From Saccharopolyspora_D taberi (GTDB lineage: Bacteria > Actinomycetota > Actinomycetes > Mycobacteriales > Pseudonocardiaceae): DNA of 64,000 bases. Positions 14,944-23,995 of the stretch are shown one piece after another. The notes below the pieces were generated by a model. It did not search any database and was not told the DNA's origin. It saw only the letters and a program-made list of their open reading frames with translations. Made by a program: the position numbers and the translations under genes. The stretch is taken from NCBI RefSeq assembly GCF_039534165.1, contig NZ_BAAAUX010000015.1, forward strand, positions 1 through 64,000, written 5' to 3'. Each line of letters starts with the position of its first letter. The stretch's first letter is position 1.

Positions 14944-15469
14944 TACGGGAACGCCGCCGGGCTACCGGACGGTCGGCGAGAACCGCATCCGCGAGACCGT
15001 CGGACGCGGCCTGGCGGAGTTCGCCGTCGGCCAGGTCATCGAGCACCGACCGGCCCGCACGGTGACCGAAACCGACCACATCATGATGCTCGCGCTCACC
15101 GGCAACCCAGCCCCCATCCACAGCGACACACAGTTCTGCCAGCAGATCGGCAGTGAGAAGCCGGTGGTGTGCGGGATCGTGACCCTGGGCATCGTGCTGG
15201 GTGCCAGCGTGCGCAGCACAAGCGGGCTGACCACAGCCAACATCGCCATGAACGAGCTGGTGCTGGAGCACCCCGTGCATGTCGGCGACACCCTGCGGGC
15301 ACAGACCGAGATCCGCGAGGCCCGGCCCTCACGGAGCCGACCCGATCAAGGCGTGGTGACGACCCGCACCGAGGGCTTCAACCAGCACGACCAGCGCGTC
15401 ATCGCCTTCACCCGCACGTTCCTCGTCCCGGCCGACGCGGCCGAACTGCGCGAGACCACCGACTACTAG
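14930..15469 (+). CDS. MaoC-like hotdog-fold (R)-hydratase/dehydratase
   Basis: GTG at 14930 follows AAGGAGGAATC. The 179-aa product has the hotdog catalytic motif in ALTGNPAPIHSD (the usual GDxNPxHxD, with TG for the GD, so the first catalytic aspartate is not obvious), then GIVTLG and a C-terminal strand pattern. MaoC enzymes hydrate enoyl-thioesters or dehydrate (3R)-hydroxyacyl-thioesters. It overlaps the CitE-like gene by 14 bp, so lyase and hydratase probably act in sequence, possibly on the carrier protein. Confidence 0.8.
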   Translation: MQSSSTGTPPGYRTVGENRIRETVGRGLAEFAVGQVIEHRPARTVTETDHIMMLALTGNPAPIHSDTQFCQQIGSEKPVVCGIVTLGIVLGASVRSTSGLTTANIAMNELVLEHPVHVGDTLRAQTEIREARPSRSRPDQGVVTTRTEGFNQHDQRVIAFTRTFLVPADAAELRETTDY

Positions 15470-15477
15470 GACACGCC

Positions 15478-16656
15478 ATGCCCAACGACGTGACCATCAC
15501 CGACGCCGACGAACACCTGTGGCGCGACTTCCAATCGCTGGCCCAGCGCAGTTACGGCCATCCGGTCGCCGACATCACACTGCTGTACCGGCACGCCGAC
15601 GCCCGCGTCGCGGTGCGCGGGAACCGGGTCATCGCCGGGGGCCTCGGCGTGCTGGTGCCGCAGTTCTTCGGCGGGCAGCCGGTGCCGGCCGCCTGCCTGG
15701 CCTGCGGGTGTGTCGCTCCGGAAGAACGCGGCCGCCAGATGTGGGACCGCATGATCGACGAGCGCATCCACCCGTTGCAGGAGCAGGGGGCGGTGGTGGC
15801 GACCGCGTGGAGCACCGCATCCGGCTCCGGACATCGCCTGGGATGGGGCGCCCCAGCCCAGGTGTTCACCTGGACAGTCCCCACCGAACAACTCCGGCAG
15901 AGTTTCGCCGACAACACTGGCTTCGAGATCGCACACGGCGCCCTGCCGCAGGACTACCTGGTGCAGCGCGAGCTGGCCGCAAGCTGGAACGGACCGTGGC
16001 AGCGACCAGACTGGTGGCAGGGCTGGCAGCAGGACAAACACCCCGGTCTGGCCCACTACCGGTTCCACCGCCCTGGGCAGAACGTGGAGGGTCTGCTGGC
16101 TCTGGCGATCGAGCACGGGCCTGCCCACGGAGCACACCTCGTCGTCCACGACTTCTGGGCCGCTTCGAAGGAGGCCGCCGCCGCCATGTTCGCGTTCCTG
16201 GGCCGCTACAACGGCCGGATCCCCACCGTGGTGTTCCAGCGAACCGGGCTACCACCGGCTCCGGTGCTGCTCTCGCAACTGCACCGCATCGGCGCCCTCG
16301 CCGCCGAGCACTGGCATCCGTGGATGCTGCGGGTGCTCGACGTGCACCAGGCCGTCCGGCTCCGCGGCTGGCCAGACGATCTAGACCTCACCCTCCCGCT
16401 CGAACTCGTCACCGACGCCGGCGACGGCACACACTGCTTCACCCTGCGCATCGCTGCGGGCAGCGGTGAGCTCGAGCCCTCGGACCGGGACGGCATGGTC
16501 ACGCTGACCCGAGCCCAGTTCGCCGTGTGGTTCGCGGGCGGCTACCGCAGCCAGACCGCAGCCACGCTGGCCGGCGTGCGCGGGAAACCGCAGGACGTGC
16601 GCCGACTCGTCGCTGCGACCGCAGATCGAGAACCGTGGCTTCCGGAACACTTCTAA
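15478..16656 (+). CDS. Eis-like GNAT N-acetyltransferase with sterol-carrier-like C-terminus
   Basis: The 392-aa protein starts at the ATG at 15478, eight bases after the MaoC-like gene. Its plan fits Eis-type enzymes: a first acetyltransferase region (about 1-140, VAVRGNRVIAGGLGVLVPQFFGG, then acetyl-CoA loop GCVAPEERGRQMW), a second GNAT-like region (about 150-280), and a C-terminal SCP2-like sheet (LDVHQAVRLRGWP...FTLRIAAG). Eis relatives acetylate amines of aminoglycosides, polyamines and peptides. The C-terminal residue is Phe, as in Eis proteins where the terminal carboxylate is catalytic. Confidence 0.75.
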   Translation: MPNDVTITDADEHLWRDFQSLAQRSYGHPVADITLLYRHADARVAVRGNRVIAGGLGVLVPQFFGGQPVPAACLACGCVAPEERGRQMWDRMIDERIHPLQEQGAVVATAWSTASGSGHRLGWGAPAQVFTWTVPTEQLRQSFADNTGFEIAHGALPQDYLVQRELAASWNGPWQRPDWWQGWQQDKHPGLAHYRFHRPGQNVEGLLALAIEHGPAHGAHLVVHDFWAASKEAAAAMFAFLGRYNGRIPTVVFQRTGLPPAPVLLSQLHRIGALAAEHWHPWMLRVLDVHQAVRLRGWPDDLDLTLPLELVTDAGDGTHCFTLRIAAGSGELEPSDRDGMVTLTRAQFAVWFAGGYRSQTAATLAGVRGKPQDVRRLVAATADREPWLPEHF

Positions 16657-16701
16657 AGCCCGTCGACGACAACAAGAGCTGCGGAATCAGACGGAGGTGC
16701 G

Positions 16702-18099
16702 ATGGGCGCACGCCCGAAAACGCCCAACCAAGCGCTGGCCACGCTGCTCGACGCCCACGGAATGAGCCGCAAACGACTCGCGTTTCGCGTCAACCAGCTG
16801 GCCAAGGCCCAAGGACTGTCCACAGCGTACAAACACAGCAGCGTCAACCGGTGGCTCGCGGGAGAACAACCGAAAGACCCTATCCCGCAGCTTGTGGCCG
16901 CCGCGCTCAGTGAACGCATCGGCCGGCCGGTCACCGCCGAGGAGATCGGGATGACCACCAGCCGGGGCGACGCCGGGCGGCCGGGATGGCTCTTCCCCCG
17001 GGACCGCGCGGACGCCCTCGACGGCATGCGGGCGCATTGGAGCGAGCAGCCGCTCGAACAGCCCCGTACCGACACCTTCACCCGCGGCGGGTACACCCAC
17101 GCGGTCACACGCTGGCTTGCCGTGCCCACCGACCCCATCGAGCCCGCTGATCACCCCACTGCGGCCGAGGGCCGCCGGCGGGTGGGCCAGCACGACCTCG
17201 CCGAGCTGCGCGAGGCCGCAGACCAAGCGCGTGCTTGGGACGCGCAGTTCGGGGGCGGCGACTGGCGCCTGTCATCGGTGACACAGTGCCTCCGCGACCG
17301 CGCGATCCCGCTGCTGACCAGCTCACACACCGACACCGTCGGGCAGCAGCTGTTGGCGATCACCGCCGAACTCTCCCGCGTGGTGGCCTGGGCCGCCTTC
17401 GACAACGGCCAAAGCGGCACCGCCCAGCAACACTTCATCCAGGCACTCCGACTCGCCCGCGCCGCCGGCGACGTGGAAGCCGGCGCCTACGTGCTGACGA
17501 CGATGGCCCTGCACTCCATCCTGGAAGGCGAGCCGGACCAGGCTCTCGACATGGCCCAGGGGGCGTTCCACCACGGCCGGGGCCATGCGTCGCGGCGCGT
17601 GCTTGCCTTCGCCAAACTCGCGGAGGCCCGCGCGTACGGCCGCCTCGGCGACGCCACCTCCGCCGCTGGCGCGCTCAGCCGGGCAGAACGGCTGCTCGAC
17701 ACCGTCCATCGCACCAGCGATCCACCCTGGATGTCCTACGTCACACATTCACGCCTCGCCGCCGACGCCACGGAGATTTTCCGCGACCTGCGCAATCCGG
17801 CAGCGGCGTTGCGCTGGAACAAACAAGCCACCGACATGGCCGCCGACCGCAACCCCCGAGCAGTCGGACTCCGGCTGGCCATCGTGGCCACCGCCTGCTG
17901 CCAAGCCCGAGACCTCGACCACGCCCTCGACTTCGGGCACCAAGCCCTGCACGCCCTGGACCGGGTGTCCTCGGCCCGTGCCGGCCGCGCCCTGCACCGC
18001 GTGGCCTCCGCCCTGTCCGCGTTCGACGATCCGCGCGTGCACGACTTCACGCGCCTGCTGCACCACCAACGCATCCCGGCAAAGGCGACCCTCCGGTGA
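16702..18099 (+). CDS. HTH-TPR regulator (NsdA-like)
   Basis: The 465-aa product begins with an XRE-like HTH region (QALATLLDAHGMSRKRLAFRVNQLA...SSVNRWLAGEQP), followed by a linker and helical repeats (about residues 200-460) with TPR-like spacing and Ala/Leu richness. This resembles NsdA-type TPR regulators that repress antibiotic production and sporulation in Streptomyces. It probably controls the cargo island. The resemblance is by architecture; a different TPR regulator family is possible. Confidence 0.6.
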   Translation: MGARPKTPNQALATLLDAHGMSRKRLAFRVNQLAKAQGLSTAYKHSSVNRWLAGEQPKDPIPQLVAAALSERIGRPVTAEEIGMTTSRGDAGRPGWLFPRDRADALDGMRAHWSEQPLEQPRTDTFTRGGYTHAVTRWLAVPTDPIEPADHPTAAEGRRRVGQHDLAELREAADQARAWDAQFGGGDWRLSSVTQCLRDRAIPLLTSSHTDTVGQQLLAITAELSRVVAWAAFDNGQSGTAQQHFIQALRLARAAGDVEAGAYVLTTMALHSILEGEPDQALDMAQGAFHHGRGHASRRVLAFAKLAEARAYGRLGDATSAAGALSRAERLLDTVHRTSDPPWMSYVTHSRLAADATEIFRDLRNPAAALRWNKQATDMAADRNPRAVGLRLAIVATACCQARDLDHALDFGHQALHALDRVSSARAGRALHRVASALSAFDDPRVHDFTRLLHHQRIPAKATLR

Positions 18100-18179
18100 G
18101 GCACCCGGCTCGGCAGCGCCCGCCCCCCGCAGACACAGTGAGTACCGTCGCACCGCACCGAGCAGGAGAAGGACACCGC

Positions 18180-19070
18180 ATGACACTGCCCACCGAGCTC
18201 GAACAGTGGGTCGCCACCTGCCTGGACGGCCCCGTCAGCGCGACCGACGTGTCCTGGGACCGGGGCGACTCCCAGGTCTGGCGCGTGACCACCGGCATAC
18301 GCGCGGCGTACGTCAAGCGCAGCCCGACCTTCGCTGCCTACACACGCGAAGTCCGTGCCTACGACCACACGAGACGGGCGCTGGCCGCCGGCGAAGCTCC
18401 ATCGTTGCTGGCCAGCGACTCCAGCCTGCGCGCCATCCTGACCTCACCACTGCCGGGACGAGTCGTCCGCGGCTTGCCGCTCGAAACCCAGGATGAACGG
18501 AGGGTCTACGAACTGGCCGGCAGCCTGCTGCGGCGCTGGCACGACTCCGCCGACCCACCATCGGAGCAGGTCCGTAAAACCGTCCGGACGTCCGTGGCTG
18601 AGCAAGCACACGAGGCCGCAGGCTATCTGGACGCCATCGCCGTGCACCTCAGCAACGATGAGCACAGTCTCCTCCAGAAGGTGCGCGACGAACTACCGGA
18701 CCTGGCAGACGAGCTCCCGCTGGCGTACCGGCACGGCGACTACTCACCTCGCAACTGGCTATGGGACGCCGACCACGGCCGCCACAGCCTGATCGACTTC
18801 GAAGAGGCCAGCAATGGCACGGCCGTTGAGGATCTAGTGTGGCTGCACGGCGCCGTCTGGCCCACCCGCCCCGACCTCAAACACGCCTTCCTGACCGGCT
18901 ACGGGCGTGCGCTCACGCGGGCAGAGCAGCGAGCTCTGCACCTGATCACGACGCGGACGGCCGCGTACTACCTCCACGCAGGCATCACCAAGGCCAACCC
19001 CGTCCTGACCGAACGGGGCCGGACAGCACTGAACCACCTGCTGCGAACCGACGAGGAGCAACCGCGATGA
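18180..19070 (+). CDS. Aminoglycoside phosphotransferase-like kinase
   Basis: The 296-aa protein has the APH/choline-kinase catalytic loop YRHGDYSPRNWLWD and the metal motif LIDFEEA, at about residues 180-215, preceded by a small N-terminal lobe with a lysine in AAYVKR. It should phosphorylate a small hydroxylated metabolite. The substrate is unknown; resistance to an aminoglycoside is one option, but a biosynthetic kinase is as likely given the neighbours. AGGAGAAGG precedes the ATG at 18180. Its stop overlaps the PIG-L gene. Confidence 0.75.
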   Translation: MTLPTELEQWVATCLDGPVSATDVSWDRGDSQVWRVTTGIRAAYVKRSPTFAAYTREVRAYDHTRRALAAGEAPSLLASDSSLRAILTSPLPGRVVRGLPLETQDERRVYELAGSLLRRWHDSADPPSEQVRKTVRTSVAEQAHEAAGYLDAIAVHLSNDEHSLLQKVRDELPDLADELPLAYRHGDYSPRNWLWDADHGRHSLIDFEEASNGTAVEDLVWLHGAVWPTRPDLKHAFLTGYGRALTRAEQRALHLITTRTAAYYLHAGITKANPVLTERGRTALNHLLRTDEEQPR

Positions 19071-19729
19071 CCACCGTTCTCGTCGTGGTGGCTCATCCCG
19101 ACGACGCCGAGATCGGCATGGCCATGCGGATGCACTGGTATGCCCTCAACGGCGCGCGGGTCCGGGTGCACTGCCTGACCACCGGCACCCCCACCGCAGA
19201 CGACACACCCGTACGCCGGGACGAATGCCTGGCCGCCGGGAAAGTGCTAGGAGTCGACCAATACAGCTTCTCGTCCATCCCCGACACCCGGTTTCTCGAA
19301 CACCGCGGACGTATCCACTCCGAGGTGATCTCCGTCGTCCGCGAGACCCGCCCCGACATCATCTACACCCACCATCCCCACGACCAGCACCGCGACCACA
19401 GCGTCACCGCGGAGGAAGTCACGAGCGTCGCGCTCCACGAAGCGCCCAACCTTTCCTACTTCCGCTCGCCCTACAGCCTTGAGTTCGAACCGACGATGTT
19501 GTTCATCGGCACACCCGAACTCCTGGACGCCAAAGTCCGTGCCCTGAACTGCTTTACGTCACAACATCAGCTCGACATGGGTTTCTTTCAGCAGCTCGCC
19601 ACCGTCACCCACCGCCAACACATTCACCACCGAATCGTGAAGCAGTTCCCACCAGACTCCACCTGCGCCGAACCGTTCAGAATCGCACGACGACTCGAAC
19701 TCGCCCAGACATCAGCGTCACCGGTCTAG
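19067..19729 (+). CDS. PIG-L (LmbE) family deacetylase
   Basis: The 220-aa product has the signature AHPDDAEIG at the N-terminus (zinc His, Asp) and HPHDQHRDH in the middle (zinc/catalytic histidines), the pattern of GlcNAc-inositol, GlcNAc-malate and related deacetylases (MshB, BshB, LmbE). It removes an acyl group from a sugar or amino-sugar conjugate. Start ATG at 19067 overlaps the kinase stop (ATGA). Full length for the smaller members of the family. Confidence 0.85.
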   Translation: MTTVLVVVAHPDDAEIGMAMRMHWYALNGARVRVHCLTTGTPTADDTPVRRDECLAAGKVLGVDQYSFSSIPDTRFLEHRGRIHSEVISVVRETRPDIIYTHHPHDQHRDHSVTAEEVTSVALHEAPNLSYFRSPYSLEFEPTMLFIGTPELLDAKVRALNCFTSQHQLDMGFFQQLATVTHRQHIHHRIVKQFPPDSTCAEPFRIARRLELAQTSASPV

Positions 19730-19794
19730 ATCGTCGGCGACAGTCGGCACCAGATCACGACGGCCGCCCTCAACCTCACGGAGACCACGAGCTG

Positions 19795-20556
19795 ATGACC
19801 GCCACCACTCATGACTTCGCCGTGCGGGCTCTCGAACCGTTCCCCACGATCACCGAAGGTGACCCGCTCGCCGACGTCATCGCCGACGTGCTGGCCAGCA
19901 GCGAGCAGCACCTGACCGCGGGCGACATCGTGGTGGTGGCCAGCAAGGTCGTCTCGCTGGCCGAGCGCCGCAAGGTCGAGTTCTCCGAGGTGACCCCGAG
20001 CGAGCAGGCCCGCGAACTGGCCCAGGCGACCGGCAAACCCGCCGAGGCCATCCAGGTGATCCTCGACGAGTCCGTCGACCACCGCCTGGCCACGTCGACC
20101 GGGCCGATCATCGCCCGCCACCGGCTCGGCTACGAGCTCACCTCCGCCGGCGTCGACCGGGACCGGGAGGCCGCCTGCGCGTGGCTGCTGCCCGCCGACC
20201 CCGATGCCTCCGCTCGCCGCCTGCGTGACGAACTCACCCGCGCCACCGGCATCGACGATCTCGCCGTCGTGATCGCCGACTCCGACGGCCGCCCCGACCG
20301 GCGCGGCGCCACGGTGCTCGCTCTCGGTGCCGCAGGCATCCACCCGCTGCGGATCACCGAGCATCGCGGCCAACACCAGGAGGAAACACTGGTCGACATG
20401 GTGGCGGCTGCGGCCGGAATGGTTCTCGGTCAGCGCGGCCGCGGCGCTCCCGTCGCCCTGATCTCCGGTGTCGCCTTCGACCGCAGCGACGCCGGGGTCG
20501 CCGCGATGCTCCGCCACGAACTCGGCCGGACGGCACTGAAGCACATGCCGGGGTGA
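19795..20556 (+). CDS. CofE/FbiB-N-like F420-0:L-glutamate ligase family protein
   Basis: The 253-aa protein follows CofE: an N-terminal GDPLADVIADVL, then GDIVVVASKVVSLAERRKV (substrate/GTP region), a domain with RHRLGYELTSAGVDRD, LLPADPDASARRLRDEL, and VVIADSDGRPDRRGATVLALGAAGIHPL. CofE adds glutamates to coenzyme F420 with GTP. It lacks the nitroreductase-like C-terminal domain of actinobacterial FbiB. Its place in a cargo island with a kinase and a deacetylase suggests an amide-bond-forming ligase for another carboxylated product rather than F420 itself. Confidence 0.8.
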   Translation: MTATTHDFAVRALEPFPTITEGDPLADVIADVLASSEQHLTAGDIVVVASKVVSLAERRKVEFSEVTPSEQARELAQATGKPAEAIQVILDESVDHRLATSTGPIIARHRLGYELTSAGVDRDREAACAWLLPADPDASARRLRDELTRATGIDDLAVVIADSDGRPDRRGATVLALGAAGIHPLRITEHRGQHQEETLVDMVAAAAGMVLGQRGRGAPVALISGVAFDRSDAGVAAMLRHELGRTALKHMPG

Positions 20557-20559
20557 ATC

Positions 20560-21093
20560 GTGGAACACGAGTTTCGTGCCGAGCTGCTGCGGCGCAGCGC
20601 GCTCGATCAGCAGGCCCGTGAACACTGGCTCGGTGGAGGCGGGGGCTGGGCGGAGGTCAAACGCATCGACGCCGACAACACTGCGTGGCTCACGGGGATC
20701 GTCGCCGAACACGGGTGGCCCGGACAAGCGCTGGTCGGCGTCGACGGTGCGCACGCCGCCTGGCTGCTTGCCCAGCACGCCCCGCCCGAACACCAGGTTC
20801 GCTGGCTCGACCTGCTGCGTGAGGCCGTCGCACGCGGCGACGCGCAGGCCCGCGACCTGGCCTACCTGGAAGACCGGGTGCACATCCACCAGGGCACGCC
20901 CCAGCGCTACGGCACCCAATGGTTCGGCATCGGCGACAACGCAACACGCCTGTTCCCGCTCGCCGATGCCGGCCGGGTCAACGCCCGGCGAGCGGCCGTC
21001 GACCTGCCTCCGATCGACGAGCACGATCTCGACAACGCCTGGCAGCTCGACGAACTGCGTCAGCTACTCCCCGCGCACTGGGGTGACCAGTGA
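20560..21093 (+). CDS. DUF6624 family protein
   Basis: GTG start at 20560, three bases after the ligase stop. The 177-aa product matches the DUF6624 pattern: IDADNTAWLTGIVAEHGWPG, then GVDGAHAAWLLAQHA, LLREAVARGDA, LAYLEDRVHIHQG, and QRYGTQWF. This family has no known activity. It closes the cargo island. Gene spacing suggests co-transcription with the F420-ligase-like gene. Confidence 0.75.
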   Translation: MEHEFRAELLRRSALDQQAREHWLGGGGGWAEVKRIDADNTAWLTGIVAEHGWPGQALVGVDGAHAAWLLAQHAPPEHQVRWLDLLREAVARGDAQARDLAYLEDRVHIHQGTPQRYGTQWFGIGDNATRLFPLADAGRVNARRAAVDLPPIDEHDLDNAWQLDELRQLLPAHWGDQ

Positions 21094-21129
21094 TCAATTC
21101 GTTCCCCAGTGTCGGCCCGCGCCTCCATC

Positions 21130-22605
21130 ATGGTGATCGTGACGACCCCCGCTGACACCCCGAAACCGCTGTTGCTGTCCGACTGCGCGCGCTTGCTGGG
21201 CTGCACGCGGCTTCAGATGTGGTTCCTGCACAAGCTCGGCCGGTTCGCGCCGCCCGCCGGCGAGGAGAACGGCAAGCCGTACTGGCACAAGCCGGAGGTC
21301 TACCGGTGGGCGGCAGGAGCCGGGCGCCCGCTGGTGCGGCGTGTGCCGGTGCGGTACTGGCCGGACGCGGCCGAGCCTGCCGACTACCTGGGCACCCGCG
21401 AAGTGCCCAATGCCGTCGCCCAGGTGTGGGGCACCGAGACCGGAAGGGTGTGCGTGGTGTGGCCGCTGCCGGAGGTCATGGGCCTGCCCGCCTCGAGGAT
21501 CGCCGCGCACGTTCCCGAGGCCGACACGCTGATCCGGGTTCAGGGCGACTTCGGCCTGGACGGGCCGGGCCTGGCCACCGCCGAACCAGGCGCCCAGCCG
21601 GATTGGACGGATTTCGGCGTCCGCTGGTCAGACCTGGTCCGCGTGCTGGGGCAGCCCGCACCGTACTGGCCGTACATGCTGCGCATCCCGCACCTGATCC
21701 AGGCGTGGGAGCCGGGCGCGGACACGGTGGAGTACCCGACGGTGCCCGAGGTCAACACCACGCCGCTGCTGCGGCTGGCCGCGGCGCTGCCGGCCGACAG
21801 CCCGGCGCACCAGGTGCTGATGTACCTGGCCCAGATCACCCAGCACCGCTCCCACACCAGCGCGGTGCAGGACCTGGAAATCCTGGACGAGCACGTGGAA
21901 CGGGCGTCGGTGGACAACCCGGTGGTGATCGCGGCGCGGCCAATGCCGGTTCCCGACGTCGAGGATGAGGGCCTGGAGGAGAGCACCTGGCGGGCCGGGT
22001 GGATGGAGATCCTGGGCCGCACCGACCAGCTGGCCGTGGAATGCGTCCACCAGGCCAGCCGTTGGGACGGCGGAGCGGGCTTTCCGTACTCGAAGGTCGA
22101 ACGGTTCGACCCCGCGGCCACCCCGCACGGCACGGAATGGGCCGCGCGGCTGGAACCCACGGTGCGCACCGCCGCGTTCGAACGCATCGACCCCGACGGC
22201 CGCGGCGAGACGCTGATCGACCCGGCCACCGACGCGCCGGCGGTGCGGCGGCCCGACGGGGAGATCACGGCCGCGGTGCCGCAGCGGCTGACCACGATCA
22301 GTCCGCTGGCCGAGATCATCCTCGGCGACCCGATCTGGATCCGCGTCGAGGATGGCACGCTGTATCTCGCGCCCAAGCACCACTACTTCGGTCTGTCCTG
22401 GGGCTACGGCGGGTCCGGGCCCGGCTCGCTGGCGCTGCTGATCCACCGGTTGCTCGACGACATCACGTCTCCCGCAGCCGATCACGTCAACGGCGCCGCC
22501 GAAGGGCTGGAGACGCTGACCCAGCACGACTGGCCCGCCGGCACCGTGCTCACCCGCGTCCAGCTCGAAGCAGCCCGCGACGGGCGGCCCTACGCCGCCG
22601 ACTGA
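21130..22605 (+). CDS. Large hypothetical protein with N-terminal HTH-like segment
   Basis: The ATG at 21130 is used; an in-frame GTG at 21109 is an alternative and neither has a strong ribosome site. The ~491-aa product begins with a DNA-binding-like segment (LLLSDCARLLGCTRLQMWFLHKLGRF...YWHKPEVYRW), followed by an unfamiliar acidic, Pro- and Trp-containing body without transmembrane segments or catalytic motifs I can name. Large proteins of this type occur in actinobacterial conjugative elements. It converges with the leftward unit ending at 22706. Confidence 0.55.
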   Translation: MVIVTTPADTPKPLLLSDCARLLGCTRLQMWFLHKLGRFAPPAGEENGKPYWHKPEVYRWAAGAGRPLVRRVPVRYWPDAAEPADYLGTREVPNAVAQVWGTETGRVCVVWPLPEVMGLPASRIAAHVPEADTLIRVQGDFGLDGPGLATAEPGAQPDWTDFGVRWSDLVRVLGQPAPYWPYMLRIPHLIQAWEPGADTVEYPTVPEVNTTPLLRLAAALPADSPAHQVLMYLAQITQHRSHTSAVQDLEILDEHVERASVDNPVVIAARPMPVPDVEDEGLEESTWRAGWMEILGRTDQLAVECVHQASRWDGGAGFPYSKVERFDPAATPHGTEWAARLEPTVRTAAFERIDPDGRGETLIDPATDAPAVRRPDGEITAAVPQRLTTISPLAEIILGDPIWIRVEDGTLYLAPKHHYFGLSWGYGGSGPGSLALLIHRLLDDITSPAADHVNGAAEGLETLTQHDWPAGTVLTRVQLEAARDGRPYAAD

Positions 22606-22705
22606 TCGTCGTCGCGCCGCGGCCCGAGCTTCGGTACGCCAGCCTCGCCACGCTCAGCCTCCCCGTACAAGACACTGCTGGAAGGACCCCGTACGGCCCA
22701 AGACA

Positions 22706-23989
22706 TCAGCTTTCGCCGCGACGCAGTAGCAGCCGGGTGAGCTGGCCGTGGGAGGCGAGGTCGTGCAGGTACCCGGCGAACCGAGCCACGGCGGCAAGGG
22801 CGCGTCCGCCGGGGGAGTCCTCGGCCTCCCACCGGCGCTCTTCCCGGCGCCGGAGGGGCTTGGGGCCTTTCACTGCGGCCCGGTGCGCGGCGACGATGTC
22901 GCGGTCGACGCCGTCCAGCCCGGTCTTGGGGCAGGGCAGGTCCGGAGCGAGCCCGCGGTCGTCGAGGTCGACGGGCGTGGTGTCGAGCACCGTTTCGAGA
23001 TCGTCGCCGTTGCTGGCCGCCGTGACGACCGCGGCTGCCACGGCGGCGTAGCGGGCCACGGCCTGGCGGTAGAGCTCGTGCAGCTGGTCGCGGTGCGCGG
23101 CCAGCATGTCCTGTTCGCGCTGGTAGAGGTCGTGGCGCTCCTGGGCCAGAACGGCTGCTTCGGCCCATTCCGGGGTCGGTGCGGCACCGGGTTCCGGGCG
23201 TTTCTCAACGGGGGCGAGGGCGTTGCTGACCCTGCGCAGGTGGCCGCCGATGCGGTGACATACGGCGGCGAGCTCGTCCAGGCGCTTATCGACCTGCTTC
23301 GGCCAGATCGGGGCGGCCTGCGGATCCGGGTGCGGCGCGTTGATCGCCGGGTACATGCGGGCATAGTCGGCCCAGTGGTCGCGGTAATGCTGGACTCCGG
23401 TGTCGCTGACGGTGATCAGGCGCTCCCCGGCCGATCCGCCGATGGTGATCAGGTCACGGCCGGACAGCGCTTCCCACGCCCCCTCCGCCCAGCGGCGCTT
23501 CAGCCCGGTCTCACCCGCACGCCACACTTCGGCGAACATCTTCCACAACGTCTCCGACAGCAGCCCTTTGGGACGGCGGCGGGCGGGCGCGGCGTCATCG
23601 GCGCCTCCGGCCCTGGCCGCCGCGCGCCCGGCCTTGTTCAGCTTGATCCACAGCAGTGTGGCGCCGAGTCCGATCGGTTCGCCCCGGGTTTGGATCAGGC
23701 CCGCCTCGGCGAGGACCTTGATCGTCGAACCCGCGCCCTGGTCCCAGACCTTTTTCCTGTTCAGCGCGTGCTGCAACTGCCCGGACGGGCCGCCGGACGA
23801 CAGCGGGTTGTCGGTGACGCCGTACTCCAGCCACCGCCACACCGACGCAGGCCGGGAACGCTCGCCTCGGTGCCAGGCGCCCTTGGCAAGCCGCTCGGCT
23901 TCCTGATCGGCCTCATAGATCACGACCAGCCAGGTCTTCTGCCGGTCGTTGAGCGCATCCCAGGCCCGCCTGGCAGCGGTCGTGGACAT
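22706..23989 (-). CDS. Hypothetical mobile-element protein with winged-helix-like N-terminus
   Basis: The 427-aa protein starts LNDRQKTWLVVIYEADQEAE and continues with RPASVWRWLEYG, a KVLAEAGLIQTRG segment and a second helical region from about 280 to 350 rich in Glu/Arg (coiled-coil-like). The N-terminal 110 residues have the look of a winged-helix domain. It is the last gene of the leftward unit that begins at 25774. I do not recognise a named family. Confidence 0.55.
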   Translation of the reverse strand: MSTTAARRAWDALNDRQKTWLVVIYEADQEAERLAKGAWHRGERSRPASVWRWLEYGVTDNPLSSGGPSGQLQHALNRKKVWDQGAGSTIKVLAEAGLIQTRGEPIGLGATLLWIKLNKAGRAAARAGGADDAAPARRRPKGLLSETLWKMFAEVWRAGETGLKRRWAEGAWEALSGRDLITIGGSAGERLITVSDTGVQHYRDHWADYARMYPAINAPHPDPQAAPIWPKQVDKRLDELAAVCHRIGGHLRRVSNALAPVEKRPEPGAAPTPEWAEAAVLAQERHDLYQREQDMLAAHRDQLHELYRQAVARYAAVAAAVVTAASNGDDLETVLDTTPVDLDDRGLAPDLPCPKTGLDGVDRDIVAAHRAAVKGPKPLRRREERRWEAEDSPGGRALAAVARFAGYLHDLASHGQLTRLLLRRGES

Positions 23990-23995
23990 CGTCGG

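Noticed and set aside
18180..19070. Calling the APH-like kinase an aminoglycoside resistance gene
   Set aside because: The HGDxxxxN and IDFE motifs are shared by many metabolite kinases, and the neighbours suggest a biosynthetic role as much as resistance.
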